32,956 nt of DNA from assembly GCA_030700065.1 (NCBI GenBank), contig JAUYKH010000009.1, positions 1 through 32,956 on the forward strand, given 5' to 3'. Position numbers and translations under genes: made by a program. The notes under the pieces were generated by a model. That model searched no databases. It saw only the letters and a program-made list of their open reading frames with translations, and was not told the origin of the DNA. This document shows positions 15,974 to 25,499 of this stretch, piece by piece (positions within the stretch are counted from its first letter, which is position 1; each line of letters opens with the position of its first letter). This DNA comes from a bacterium. GTDB taxonomy: Bacteria; Patescibacteriota; Doudnabacteria; UBA920; 2-01-FULL-46-14.

Positions 15974-17163
15974 CAAAATTGGAACGTGCGTTAAAAAGAA
16001 AGGCTTCCGTAAAAATCGGGTTTCGCCCCAGAATCTTTGACCTTTCATCGGACAAACAACGCAAAACGCTCCTCGGCCTGTTTTCCAAAAATTCGATAAG
16101 GCAAGTTATTGATGATTACGAGGAACAATTGCGTGAATTATTCGCAATAGAAAACCCGTCCAGGGTCTATCTCGACAACTTTGATCAAGAATTTCAATCC
16201 TATCTGGCGCAATTGAAAAAACGAAGCCCACTTTATCAGCAAGGACGGTGGATTTACTATCCCTGGCTCCTTACGGTTGTTCATCTTTTGAAGGATCGCG
16301 ACTTCCAGAGAGTCCGAACAGCCAGAAACCGAAATTTAATCAACGAAGGTGAGCAAAAAAACTTCTACAATGCTGTCGTGGGAATCGGCGGCCTCAGCGT
16401 CGGCAACAGCGTGACTCTGGCCATTGTTTTGCAGGGCGGGGCCAGCCACATCCGGATCGCTGACCACGATCGTTTGGCTCTTTCTAATCTCAATCGAATC
16501 CGTGCAGGAGTAGAAAATTTGGGGCAACAGAAAGCAGAGATAACTGCCAAGCAAATCTACGCCTTAAATCCCTACGCAAAGATTGAAATTTTCCCCGATG
16601 GGCTAAACACCAAAAATGTAAAAAAATTCTTCGCCGGGCCGCCAAAACTGGATATAGTGGTCGATGAATTGGACAATATCGCCGTTAAATTTTTAATCCG
16701 CGAACAGGCCAAACGCAATAAGATCGCCGTGGTGATGGGGGCAGACAACGGGGATAACGCGGTGATAGACATTGAGAGGTATGATCTGAATCCAAAAACT
16801 AAATTTTTCCATGGTCGGCTTGGAAACGTTTCTTACAAACAACTCTCGCGGTTGGATAAATTCGGGATAGGGAAGACGATCACCAAATATATCGGCCCCG
16901 AAAATGTGACAGAGCGGATGCAAAAATCACTGTTGGAAATGGGAAAAACAATCGTTTCGTGGCCGCAATTGGGCGGCGCGGCCTTAATTAATGGCTCAGC
17001 CGTGGCCTACTGCGTGAGAAAAATTTTAAATAACCAACCACTGGAACGCAATCGTTCTTTGATTTCTCTAGACGAAAAACTCACTCCAGATTATTATTCC
17101 CCAGCGCAAAGAAGCAAACGAAAAAAAGTCGCAAAGAATTTTAAAAAAATATTTGGCCTATGA
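15955..17163 (+). CDS. E1/ThiF-like protein (resembles ThiF half of Rv1355c-family proteins)
   Basis: AVVGIGGLSVGNSVTLAIVLQGGASHIRIADHDRLALSNLNRIRAGVENLGQQKAEITAKQI; DIERYDLNPKTKFFHGRLG. Confidence 0.85.
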   Translation: MDKKGMTKLERALKRKASVKIGFRPRIFDLSSDKQRKTLLGLFSKNSIRQVIDDYEEQLRELFAIENPSRVYLDNFDQEFQSYLAQLKKRSPLYQQGRWIYYPWLLTVVHLLKDRDFQRVRTARNRNLINEGEQKNFYNAVVGIGGLSVGNSVTLAIVLQGGASHIRIADHDRLALSNLNRIRAGVENLGQQKAEITAKQIYALNPYAKIEIFPDGLNTKNVKKFFAGPPKLDIVVDELDNIAVKFLIREQAKRNKIAVVMGADNGDNAVIDIERYDLNPKTKFFHGRLGNVSYKQLSRLDKFGIGKTITKYIGPENVTERMQKSLLEMGKTIVSWPQLGGAALINGSAVAYCVRKILNNQPLERNRSLISLDEKLTPDYYSPAQRSKRKKVAKNFKKIFGL

Positions 17164-18215
17164 CAGACGCAATTCGCAAAATATTAGAAATAGCCGTTCA
17201 TGCTCCATCAGGCGAAAACACGCAACCATGGCGGTTTGCTGCCAAAGGCAATCAAATTTATCAATACAACATCCCCGAAAGGGATAATTCTTTATACAAT
17301 TTCGATCAAAAGGGCTCGTTGACGGCCCATGGGACAGTCATAGAAAATATTGTAATCGCCTCTCCCAAATTCGGGTATAAGGCATCTGTAACATTGTTTC
17401 CTGACAGAAATAACCAAAATTTGATCGCAATGCTAACTCTGTACCCAACAACCGAACAGGAAGACCCTCTTTATTCTTATATCCTAAAAAGGAACACCAA
17501 TAGAAAACCATATAAGCCAATTTCGCTCACCAAGGAGCAGCTCGATTATCTGGCAAATTTATCGAAAATCGTGAGCAATGGAGAAATTCGTTTTGTATCC
17601 GATCCACAAAAAATGCAAATCATCGCTGAGGCTGGAAGTATCAATGAACGGGTGATGTTTAACAATCGTCTTTTGCATGGTTTCTTCTTTTCTCATCTTA
17701 ACTGGACCCAAGAAGAAGAAGAAACCAAGAGAACCGGCTTTTACATTAAAACACTTGAATTGCCGCCGCCTGCCCAAATAGGGATGAAGCTATTCAAATA
17801 CTGGCCGGTCATGAAATCTTTGAATTTCCTAGGTTTATCAAAATTAATTGCTATGGGTAATGCCAAAACCTATGCCTCCTCTTCCGCTATGGGGGCGGTT
17901 ATCATGCAAAACGAAAATCTCGGGGATTTTGTCAACGCGGGCAGAATATTGCAACGCATCTGGCTCGAGGCAACAAAAATGGGCCTAAGCATGCAGCCTA
18001 TTACAGGAGTATTATTTTTTGCACAAAAGCTGAAGGCAGGCGGGGCGGACGGATTTGCCAATTATCAAGTATCTCTCATACAAGGGGCTTACAAAAAAAT
18101 AAAAGAGGCGTATGGTATAAATGAGAAAAAAGTTATTGTTGTTTTTCGGATGGGTTACGGGGGCGATCCTAGTGCTCACTCTTTGAAACTTCCGCCAACT
18201 ATAATCGAGGAATAA
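17160..18215 (+). CDS. nitroreductase-like (Acg-type) flavoprotein
   Basis: IAVHAPSGENTQPWRF, YILKRNTNRKPYKPISL, AGRILQRIWLEATKMGLSMQPITG, VVFRMGYGGDP. Confidence 0.82.
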   Translation: MTDAIRKILEIAVHAPSGENTQPWRFAAKGNQIYQYNIPERDNSLYNFDQKGSLTAHGTVIENIVIASPKFGYKASVTLFPDRNNQNLIAMLTLYPTTEQEDPLYSYILKRNTNRKPYKPISLTKEQLDYLANLSKIVSNGEIRFVSDPQKMQIIAEAGSINERVMFNNRLLHGFFFSHLNWTQEEEETKRTGFYIKTLELPPPAQIGMKLFKYWPVMKSLNFLGLSKLIAMGNAKTYASSSAMGAVIMQNENLGDFVNAGRILQRIWLEATKMGLSMQPITGVLFFAQKLKAGGADGFANYQVSLIQGAYKKIKEAYGINEKKVIVVFRMGYGGDPSAHSLKLPPTIIEE

Positions 18216-18224
18216 GCGTTTGCT

Positions 18225-19898
18225 ATGACGGGTTTAATAAATTTTGATCTCCTTTCGGTCGGTATTGCGATAGCCAGCATAGGCATCCTGGGATTTGTTG
18301 TCTATTTTAACAACCCTAACAGCGATACAAACAAAACTTTTCTTGCGTTTGCAGCGGCAGCTATTTTTTGGAGTCTGGCGAATTATCTAAGCTACCAATT
18401 CGCCTCCCCTAGTTTGGTGTTGTGGCTGCTGCGGTTGGGCATCTTTTTTGCCGTATGGTATTGCTTCTATCTATTCCGGCTATTTTTCGTATTTCCAGAC
18501 GTACAATCCGCACTCCCGAAGAAACATAGATTTCTGGTTTTGCCCGCGGTCATTTTGACGTCACTGATTACATTAACGCCCCTCGTGTTTCCAAAAATTA
18601 AGGAAATGACCGGGCAGGGGAGCGTTTCGATCGTGTCGCCAGGACCAGGAATTTTCTTATTTGGCGGCGTGGTTATCGGTTTGATAATTGCCGCCATATT
18701 CTCCCTATTTAAAAAAATGAAAGCCGCGTCGGGACTGGGCAAAACACAGTTTAAATATGTGTTGGCTGGGGTGATCATAACTTTTACATTGCACATTACT
18801 TTCAATTTTATCCTGCCTGCCTTTTTCGACATCGTGCGCTTTATCCCAATGGGGGCAGTCTTTACTTTTCCGCTCGTGGCCTTCACAGCTTACGCTATTT
18901 TCAAACATCACCTTCTAAACGTCAAAGTCGTCGCCACAGAAATCCTAACGTTTATCCTTGCGGTCGTCACCCTCCTCGAGGTGATACTTTCGAATGATCT
19001 GGCAATCCTCATCTTTAGGGCCAGCGTATTTTTACTGGTCCTAAGTTTCGGGATTTTACTTATTAAAAGTGTCCTCAAGGAGGTGGAACAACGGGAAGAG
19101 CTACAGTTCTTATCCGCGCAACTCAAAAGGGCCAACATCAAACTCCAGGAGCTCGACCAGGCCCGGGCGGATTTCATTACCATGGCCTCTCACCAGCTGC
19201 GCACTCCCCCGTCCACGCTCAAATGGTATTTGGCGGCGATTCTTGCGGGTGATTACGGCCAGCCGAGTCCGGAGATAAAAACCGCTCTGCTGAAGATGCG
19301 GCTCTCAAACAATGCCATGATCTCTTTAATTGACGACATGCTCAATGCCTCGCGCATCGAACGGGGCAAGATTGAATTCAATTTTGAACCAACCGATGTT
19401 TTGGAAATTACCCAGTTCACCGTGGAACAGCTCCGCGCCCTGGCCGAGCCGAAACATCTCAAGCTTGCTTTTGTCAAACCGAAAACCGGACTGCCGAAAA
19501 TCATGGCTGACAAAGAAAAACTCCGCCAAGTCATCAACAACCTGATTGACAATGCCATCAAATACACCAAAAAGGGCGCCATCACGGTGAAACTGGAAAA
19601 AACCGGCAATAATATTGCTATCAAAGTCGCGGACACGGGCAAGGGCATTGCCAAAGAGGACCAAAAAAATCTTTTTGAAAAATACGCGCGCGCCCAGGAC
19701 TCGAGCAAATATACCGCGGGCCTGGGCCTCGGGCTATATCTGGCCAAGGTCATCGTGCAGCAGCACAAAGGCAAAATCTGGGCCGAAAGCGAAGGAGTTG
19801 ACCGCGGCTCGACATTCATCATCAGCCTGCCTATCAAAAGCGGCATCAAGGCTACGGCGACCTTTGATCTCGCGAAAGCAAATGGACAATCCAAATAA
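18225..19898 (+). CDS. histidine kinase with 7TM-type membrane sensor region
   Basis: About nine hydrophobic N-terminal segments; H-box ASHQLRTPPSTLKWYL, N-box RQVINNLIDNAIKYTKKG, G-boxes VADTGKGIAKEDQ and GLGLGLYLAKVIV. Confidence 0.93.
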   Translation: MTGLINFDLLSVGIAIASIGILGFVVYFNNPNSDTNKTFLAFAAAAIFWSLANYLSYQFASPSLVLWLLRLGIFFAVWYCFYLFRLFFVFPDVQSALPKKHRFLVLPAVILTSLITLTPLVFPKIKEMTGQGSVSIVSPGPGIFLFGGVVIGLIIAAIFSLFKKMKAASGLGKTQFKYVLAGVIITFTLHITFNFILPAFFDIVRFIPMGAVFTFPLVAFTAYAIFKHHLLNVKVVATEILTFILAVVTLLEVILSNDLAILIFRASVFLLVLSFGILLIKSVLKEVEQREELQFLSAQLKRANIKLQELDQARADFITMASHQLRTPPSTLKWYLAAILAGDYGQPSPEIKTALLKMRLSNNAMISLIDDMLNASRIERGKIEFNFEPTDVLEITQFTVEQLRALAEPKHLKLAFVKPKTGLPKIMADKEKLRQVINNLIDNAIKYTKKGAITVKLEKTGNNIAIKVADTGKGIAKEDQKNLFEKYARAQDSSKYTAGLGLGLYLAKVIVQQHKGKIWAESEGVDRGSTFIISLPIKSGIKATATFDLAKANGQSK

Positions 19899-20679
19899 GT
19901 TTCTAAAATTCGCAATGAGTACCGCGCGAAAAACAGGCCAAAAAATGGCCTACTATTTTCGTAAAAAAGAACCGGTGATTTCCGGCGCGCCGTCGGGTAT
20001 CAAAACCTTTTACGATGACATTGCCGATGACATGATCAAAAAACTTATCGAAAAACACTTCCCCACCCATTCTTATCTTACCGAAGAAACGGGAATGGTG
20101 GATAAAAAATCCGACTATCTATGGATCATCGATCCTTTGGATGGAACGAGCAATTTCGTAAATCACAATCCCTTCTTTTCAATCTCCATCGCCTTGTGGC
20201 ACAAAGGCGAACCACTCTTGGGCGTGATCGAAGTGCCAATTCTCCAGGAAACGTTCACGGCCTTTCGCGGCCACGGAGCTTTCCATTACGACGGGGGGCA
20301 AAAAAAACGAGCCCGAGTGTCCGCCATTTCCAGTTTGTCAAACTCCTATCTGATCTTCTGCGAAGGCGGCGAGAGAAACAAATCCCGGATAGTGAAAATC
20401 TTTCGCGATCTTTATCCGCGCACCCGGGAAATGCGAAAACTTGGCTCCGCCGCCATCGAGCTCTCCTGGGTTGCTTTGGGCCGAAGCGAGGCCTATGTGT
20501 CAACCCAAATCCACTTGTGGGACATCGCGGCCGGGGTACTGTTTGTCAAAGAGGCGGGCGGACACCTGCTCCACTTTGACGGTACGCCTTACCAATGGGC
20601 AGAATTTCTGAAATCAAAAAAATTTGATCTGGCCGCGACAAACAGCAAGATCAAACTGCCCCTTTTGCGCGGGGTTTAA
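19882..20679 (+). CDS. inositol monophosphatase family protein
   Basis: LTEETG, WIIDPLDGTSNFVN, LWDIAAGVLFVKEAGG; start at MDNPNKFLKF. Confidence 0.9.
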   Translation: MDNPNKFLKFAMSTARKTGQKMAYYFRKKEPVISGAPSGIKTFYDDIADDMIKKLIEKHFPTHSYLTEETGMVDKKSDYLWIIDPLDGTSNFVNHNPFFSISIALWHKGEPLLGVIEVPILQETFTAFRGHGAFHYDGGQKKRARVSAISSLSNSYLIFCEGGERNKSRIVKIFRDLYPRTREMRKLGSAAIELSWVALGRSEAYVSTQIHLWDIAAGVLFVKEAGGHLLHFDGTPYQWAEFLKSKKFDLAATNSKIKLPLLRGV

Positions 20680-21005
20680 CTATCCACCGGCAGTCCAGCG
20701 GCGCGCCAGCCATCTTTGCCGTTGTGATATTCCAAAAGATTGGTATACCCCAAAGCTTCCATGCGGCGGGTGGCCTTGGCCGAGGCGTGGCACTCGATGT
20801 CCCGGCAGTAGACGACAACAGTTTTATTTTTGTCCGGGACAGCTTTCTGAATTTCTTCCTCGAACGTGTCATCCACGGTCACGTTGATCGCCCCGGGCAG
20901 ATGAAATTCGGCAAAGGTCTCGGGCCCCAAAACTTCCACTAAAACAAAATCCTCTTTGTTATCCATTTTGGCCTTGAGATCACTGGTTTTTATAAATCCC
21001 GTCAT
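20676..21005 (-). CDS. rhodanese-like domain protein
   Basis: FVLVEVLGPETFAEFHLPGAINV...KTVVVYCRDIECHASAKATRRMEALGYTNLLEYHNGKDGWRAAGLPV. Confidence 0.9.
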   Translation of the reverse strand: MTGFIKTSDLKAKMDNKEDFVLVEVLGPETFAEFHLPGAINVTVDDTFEEEIQKAVPDKNKTVVVYCRDIECHASAKATRRMEALGYTNLLEYHNGKDGWRAAGLPVDS

Positions 21006-21045
21006 TTTGGCTTCTCCTTAATTAAATGTATACTGTGATTGTAGC

Positions 21046-23673
21046 ATGAACTCTGCTCAATCAGAAACCAAAATAAAAATTTCAGCCTTGCCCGCCTGGC
21101 ACGCCCTGGACATTGCCCGGACGATCAGGGATTTGAAAACCAATCCCGACAAAGGGCTGTCCGAGAAGGATATTTTGCAAAGACAACAGGTCTGGGGCAA
21201 AAACGAACTGCCGAAAGGGAAACGCACGACAGCCCTGCAGATGTTCGTGAGGCAATTCAAAAGCCCGCTCGTATATATACTGCTGGTCGCCGCGGTTCTA
21301 ACCTGGTGGATCGGCGAATATGCCGACATGATCGTCATCCTGGTAGTGGTACTCGCGAACGCGATAGTCGGTTTGTTTCAGGAGTATCGGGCCAATAAAA
21401 TTTTCGAAAAGCTCAAGGAAGCGATCCGCGTCAACGCGCTCGTGATCCGTGGCGACAAACTCACGGAAATTGACGCGGCCGAACTGGTGCCGGGGGATTT
21501 GATATTGCTCAAAGGGGGGAACAAAGTTCCCGCCGACGCGAGACTGGTTACGGCCTCGAACCTCGAAACAAATGAGGCCCTGCTCACCGGCGAATCGCGG
21601 GGCGCAAAGAAACAGGTCGAGACGGTTGACGCAAAGGCCATGATCGGCGATCGGAAAGACATGGTATTTATGGGAACCGTCGTGGAAAGAGGCGAGGGCC
21701 GCGCACTGGTCGCGGAAATCGGCGCGCGCACGGAAATCGGAAAAATTTCGGTTTTGACCCAAAACGCGGAAGAGGAGCCCTCCCCCCTTCAGCTGCGAAT
21801 GAAAAAATTGGGCCAGTTTTTGAGCGAATTGTTTCTGGTCATCTCTCTGGCAATATTCATTCTCGGGCTGGTCGAAGGCGATGACGTGGCCGAGATGATC
21901 AAAACGACTGTGGCGGTCGCCGTGGCGGCGATCCCCGAAGGATTGCCGGCCGCGATATCAATTATTCTTGCCGTGTCGAGCCAAAAAATCCTCAACCGCA
22001 AAGGCCTGGTGAGAAAATTGGTGGCCGCTGAAACATTGGGCTCCACCTCCGTGATCTGCACGGATAAAACCGGCACCCTGACCTACGGCCAAATGAAGGT
22101 GGAAAAAATCATCGGGGCCGACGAGCGGGAAATCATGCTGTCCCTCGCCCTAGCCAACGAAGCAATCATTGAAGAAAAGGACGGAAAAACAGTAAAAGGC
22201 GAGGCTACGGACAAAGCGAAATTGGAAAAATTTTTGGAAAAGGGCGATTTGCGCGCTGTTCTGCGCGACACGCCGCGCCTCGCTCTACTGCCTTTTGACG
22301 AGAATAGAAAATATCTGGCCTCCTTCCACCAAGACCAGGGTAGTCTTCGTATCTGGGCCAATGGCGCTCCGGAAACAATCATCTCCAAAAGCAATTTAAC
22401 GGAGATCCAAAAGGGCGAAATCCGCAACACTTACGAAAATTATGCCAAACAAGGTTACCGGTTGATAGCCGCGGCGACAAAAACAGAAATTTTTCCCGCG
22501 AACGAATTCCAATCAGACATCGAATCAATGGTCAACCGGGTCTCCGGTCTGACCTATCTGGGGTTGGTTGCCATCCGTGATCCGATCCGCGAAGACGTCA
22601 AGCAAACCATGGCTGACACGAGAAAAGCCGGAATCAAGGTCCTAATGGTTACCGGGGACCACATTTTGACCGCCAAAGCTATCGGGCTCGAGCTTGGGTT
22701 TTCCATTTCTGAAGGAGCCGTTATTCTGGGGGAAGAGCTGGACAGACTCTCTGATAAAGAACTGCTCCGGCGGATCAAAAATCTTGAAATCATCGCGCGG
22801 GTCACGCCGGCGCACAAGATGCGGATTATCGATGCCTGGCAAAAATTGGGCGCCGTGGTCGCCATGACCGGCGACGGCGTGAATGATGCCCCCGCGCTCA
22901 AAGCGGCGGATATCGGCATAGCCGTAGGAACCGGAACGGACGTGAGCAAAGAAGCCTCCGACCTGGTCCTCCTGGACGACGGTTTCAGCACGATCACGGC
23001 GGCTATTTCCGAAGGGCGGACCGGGTTTGCCAATATTCGCAAATCCACTCTCACGGTAATGTCCAATGCTTTTACCGAAATAATTCTTATTGCTTCGACT
23101 TTGATCTTTCATACGCCTTTTCCGATTACCGCCATCCAAATCCTCTGGGTAAATTTGGCGGAGGATTCCCTTCCTGTTCTGGCCATGGCGTTTGAACCCG
23201 CGGAAAAGGAGATTATGAAAAGCAAACCCACCTCGCCAAAAGAACCCATTCTGGACAAAGAAAGCAAATTTCTGATCTTCGCCGTAAGCATAGTGAGTGA
23301 CCTGACTTTGGTCGGGATTTTCCTCTATCTGCTTAAAGGGCTTGGCTGGGATCTGATCAAAATCCAGTCGTTCATTTTCGTGGCCACAGCGACTCCGACC
23401 CTTCTGAATGTGTTTGCTTTTAAATCCCTAAGGACCCCTCTGTATAAAATTAATATTTTTAACAACTGGTACCTTGTCGGGGCGGTTGTGTTCGGGCTTA
23501 CCCTGATCCTGGCCGCCGTATACGTCCCCTTCTTTAACGAATTCCTGAAAACCGTTCCGCTAGGGTTCGGCCCCGCCCTGGTCTGTTTCGCAATTTTCCC
23601 ATTGTTCAAGCTCATTCTAGTTGAACTCGTAAAATGGCGATTTAGAATCAATTCCAATTCCAATCAGGCGTGA
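21046..23673 (+). CDS. cation-transporting P-type ATPase (P2-type, PacL-like)
   Basis: LLTGESRGAKK, PEGLPAAISI, CTDKTGTLTYGQM, VMVTGDHILTAKAIG, AMTGDGVNDAPALKAADIGIAVG. Confidence 0.95.
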   Translation: MNSAQSETKIKISALPAWHALDIARTIRDLKTNPDKGLSEKDILQRQQVWGKNELPKGKRTTALQMFVRQFKSPLVYILLVAAVLTWWIGEYADMIVILVVVLANAIVGLFQEYRANKIFEKLKEAIRVNALVIRGDKLTEIDAAELVPGDLILLKGGNKVPADARLVTASNLETNEALLTGESRGAKKQVETVDAKAMIGDRKDMVFMGTVVERGEGRALVAEIGARTEIGKISVLTQNAEEEPSPLQLRMKKLGQFLSELFLVISLAIFILGLVEGDDVAEMIKTTVAVAVAAIPEGLPAAISIILAVSSQKILNRKGLVRKLVAAETLGSTSVICTDKTGTLTYGQMKVEKIIGADEREIMLSLALANEAIIEEKDGKTVKGEATDKAKLEKFLEKGDLRAVLRDTPRLALLPFDENRKYLASFHQDQGSLRIWANGAPETIISKSNLTEIQKGEIRNTYENYAKQGYRLIAAATKTEIFPANEFQSDIESMVNRVSGLTYLGLVAIRDPIREDVKQTMADTRKAGIKVLMVTGDHILTAKAIGLELGFSISEGAVILGEELDRLSDKELLRRIKNLEIIARVTPAHKMRIIDAWQKLGAVVAMTGDGVNDAPALKAADIGIAVGTGTDVSKEASDLVLLDDGFSTITAAISEGRTGFANIRKSTLTVMSNAFTEIILIASTLIFHTPFPITAIQILWVNLAEDSLPVLAMAFEPAEKEIMKSKPTSPKEPILDKESKFLIFAVSIVSDLTLVGIFLYLLKGLGWDLIKIQSFIFVATATPTLLNVFAFKSLRTPLYKINIFNNWYLVGAVVFGLTLILAAVYVPFFNEFLKTVPLGFGPALVCFAIFPLFKLILVELVKWRFRINSNSNQA

Positions 23674-23679
23674 ATACCA

Positions 23680-23708
23680 TTGCATATCGTGCGGAATTCT
23701 GGTACAAT
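23680..23708 (+). promoter_or_regulatory. sigma70-type promoter
   Basis: TTGCAT (23680-23685), 17-nt spacer, TACAAT (23703-23708). Confidence 0.6.
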
Positions 23709-23740
23709 ATATATAAGTTAATTTAGAAAGGGAGATAAAA

Positions 23741-23872
23741 ATGCCTGACGAAACAAAAAGCGATCAAGCGGAAGCAAGCAAGCAAGCCGGTTCTTCCAAA
23801 ACCGACGCCACAGACGTGAGCGACCACGCCAATCACAAAGAAAAAAAGGTCGAAGGCTGCGAATTCTGCTAA
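23741..23872 (+). CDS. 43-aa hydrophilic protein with C-terminal CEFC (not in the ORF track)
   Basis: MPDETKSDQAEASKQAGSSKTDATDVSDHANHKEKKVEGCEFC*; SD-like AAGGGAG 9 nt upstream; own promoter; stop abuts next ATG. Confidence 0.7.
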   Translation: MPDETKSDQAEASKQAGSSKTDATDVSDHANHKEKKVEGCEFC

Positions 23873-24646
23873 ATGGGGACCGAGGCTGGAATAATCTTCT
23901 GGACAAGTTTCATAGTTGGAGCTTTGCTGCTCTTTTCTCTTGTCAAACGAGAGAAAACCGAAGCAGTAAAGCTCTTTCTTTTTTGGGGAATGGTGATCCC
24001 CATTATATTCACGACTGTTTTTTTGGCGGCCATCACGGTGATCAAAAATCAGACTTCGGTGACAAAAGGGCCGGTGCATTGGCACGCTGATTACGAAATA
24101 TATGTTTGCAGCCAGGCAGTCAAAGACCAAACCTCGTATAACTACAGGTTTATTCCGGAAGCTAAAGCCCACGAAGGCGAAGAAGACGAAGAGCTGGATC
24201 TCGTGGATCCGGCCGGCTTTTCGAATCGCGTCGGCACCTCGGACTTCCACGAACACGGCGACGGCCGGATCCATGTGGAAGGCGTTGTCGAGCATTTGGA
24301 AGACGTGAGCCTTGGTAAATTCTTCGAGGCAATTGGCGGGCAACTTTCGCCTACTTTCATGCGCCTGCCGACCAATCACGGCGAGATGATTGTCCAAAAC
24401 GGGATGGGGTGCCCCGGCGGAACAAACGGGGCCTGGCAGATTTTTGTTTACAAAACCCAAAACAATATCGTCACCCAGGATAAAGTTACAAATTTTGTTG
24501 ATTATGTATTATCCCCATATTCCAACATTCCCCCCGGGGACTGCATCATCATGGAGTTTACATCCGAAATTAAAGACAAAACAGATAAAATCTGCAAATT
24601 TTACGAAGTCGCCCTGAATAAAGGAGAACTGATGTATGAAAGATAA
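23873..24646 (+). CDS. membrane-anchored protein with His-rich motifs, unknown function
   Basis: Two N-terminal TM segments, then GPVHWHADYEIYVCSQ and DFHEHGDGRIHVEGVVEHLEDVSLGKFFEAIGG. Confidence 0.8.
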   Translation: MGTEAGIIFWTSFIVGALLLFSLVKREKTEAVKLFLFWGMVIPIIFTTVFLAAITVIKNQTSVTKGPVHWHADYEIYVCSQAVKDQTSYNYRFIPEAKAHEGEEDEELDLVDPAGFSNRVGTSDFHEHGDGRIHVEGVVEHLEDVSLGKFFEAIGGQLSPTFMRLPTNHGEMIVQNGMGCPGGTNGAWQIFVYKTQNNIVTQDKVTNFVDYVLSPYSNIPPGDCIIMEFTSEIKDKTDKICKFYEVALNKGELMYER

Positions 24647-24650
24647 GGGC

Positions 24651-24676
24651 TCCCAAAAATGCTTGCATTTTTGGGA
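24651..24676. repeat. 26-bp near-zero-loop inverted repeat
   Basis: TCCCAAAAATGC-TT-GCATTTTTGGGA. Confidence 0.8.
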
Positions 24677-24750
24677 AAGAGGAGCAGCATGGATACCGCA
24701 GCAGCCCCGAGCGAAGCTCGTGGGATGCGAAGGTTATCCCAGATGCGACG

Positions 24751-25461
24751 ATGGGTATTGAATCCCAGCTACCGACAATCTTTGCGGTGTTCATCGCCGC
24801 GGCCGTGGACTCGATAAATCCCTGCGCCATTGGCGTGCTCATCCTAATGGTGTCCGTGGTCTTGGCAGGCGGCGGCTCGGTCCGAAGAATGCTATTTTTG
24901 GGCCTAGTGTATGTAGCTGCAATTTTTACGGTTTATCTGGCCGCTGGCCTGGGGTTGGTCTATTTCTTCACCCGAATTCCTCTCGTTTTAACCGAGTATC
25001 TATCAATCGGCGTGGCCCTGTTTGTCGTCTCCGCCGGAATTATTGAAATCAAGGATTATTTCTGGTACGGGCGCGGATTGTCGTTAGCAATCCCAGCCAG
25101 CATGGCGAAAAAGCTTCATAATTATGCCTCGCGAACAACAGTGCTGGGGATCGCCGCTCTCGGCGCGTTCGTCTCCGCTGTCGAACTCCCGTGCACCGGA
25201 GCGCCTTACTTGGCCATTATCACCATCTTGTCGCAATATTTTGACTTCACCGCTTTTCTGCTCCTGGTCTTCTACAACATCATTTTTATCTCGCCGCTTA
25301 TCATCATCCTGATTCTGGTCGCCTCCGGCAAAAAAATTCAGGAAATCAAAGGCTGGAAACAGGACAACCGCGGCTTTATGCGCCTCGCCATCGGCCTTCT
25401 GCTCGTCGGGCTGGCATGGTTGCTAATATTAATCGCCAACGGTACAATCAACTTAGGCTAA
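24751..25461 (+). CDS. second CcdA/DsbD-type thiol-disulfide transmembrane protein
   Basis: AAAVDSINPCAIGVLILMVSVVLAGG and VELPCTGAPYLAIITIL; multiple TM segments. Confidence 0.85.
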   Translation: MGIESQLPTIFAVFIAAAVDSINPCAIGVLILMVSVVLAGGGSVRRMLFLGLVYVAAIFTVYLAAGLGLVYFFTRIPLVLTEYLSIGVALFVVSAGIIEIKDYFWYGRGLSLAIPASMAKKLHNYASRTTVLGIAALGAFVSAVELPCTGAPYLAIITILSQYFDFTAFLLLVFYNIIFISPLIIILILVASGKKIQEIKGWKQDNRGFMRLAIGLLLVGLAWLLILIANGTINLG

Positions 25462-25499
25462 GTTCAAAATCATAGATCAAAAATTAAAATTAGAATGTC

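Noticed and set aside
19615-19881. Long N-terminal extension of the IMPase ORF
   Set aside because: Arg/Ser-rich frame-shifted copy of kinase coding sequence; the natural start is MDNPNKF at 19882.
19253-19915. 220-aa minus-strand ORF
   Set aside because: Antisense to the histidine kinase catalytic region; shadow ORF.
22554-23139. Overlapping 165-170-aa minus-strand ORFs
   Set aside because: Antisense to conserved P-type ATPase motifs; Ser/Arg-rich shadow ORFs.
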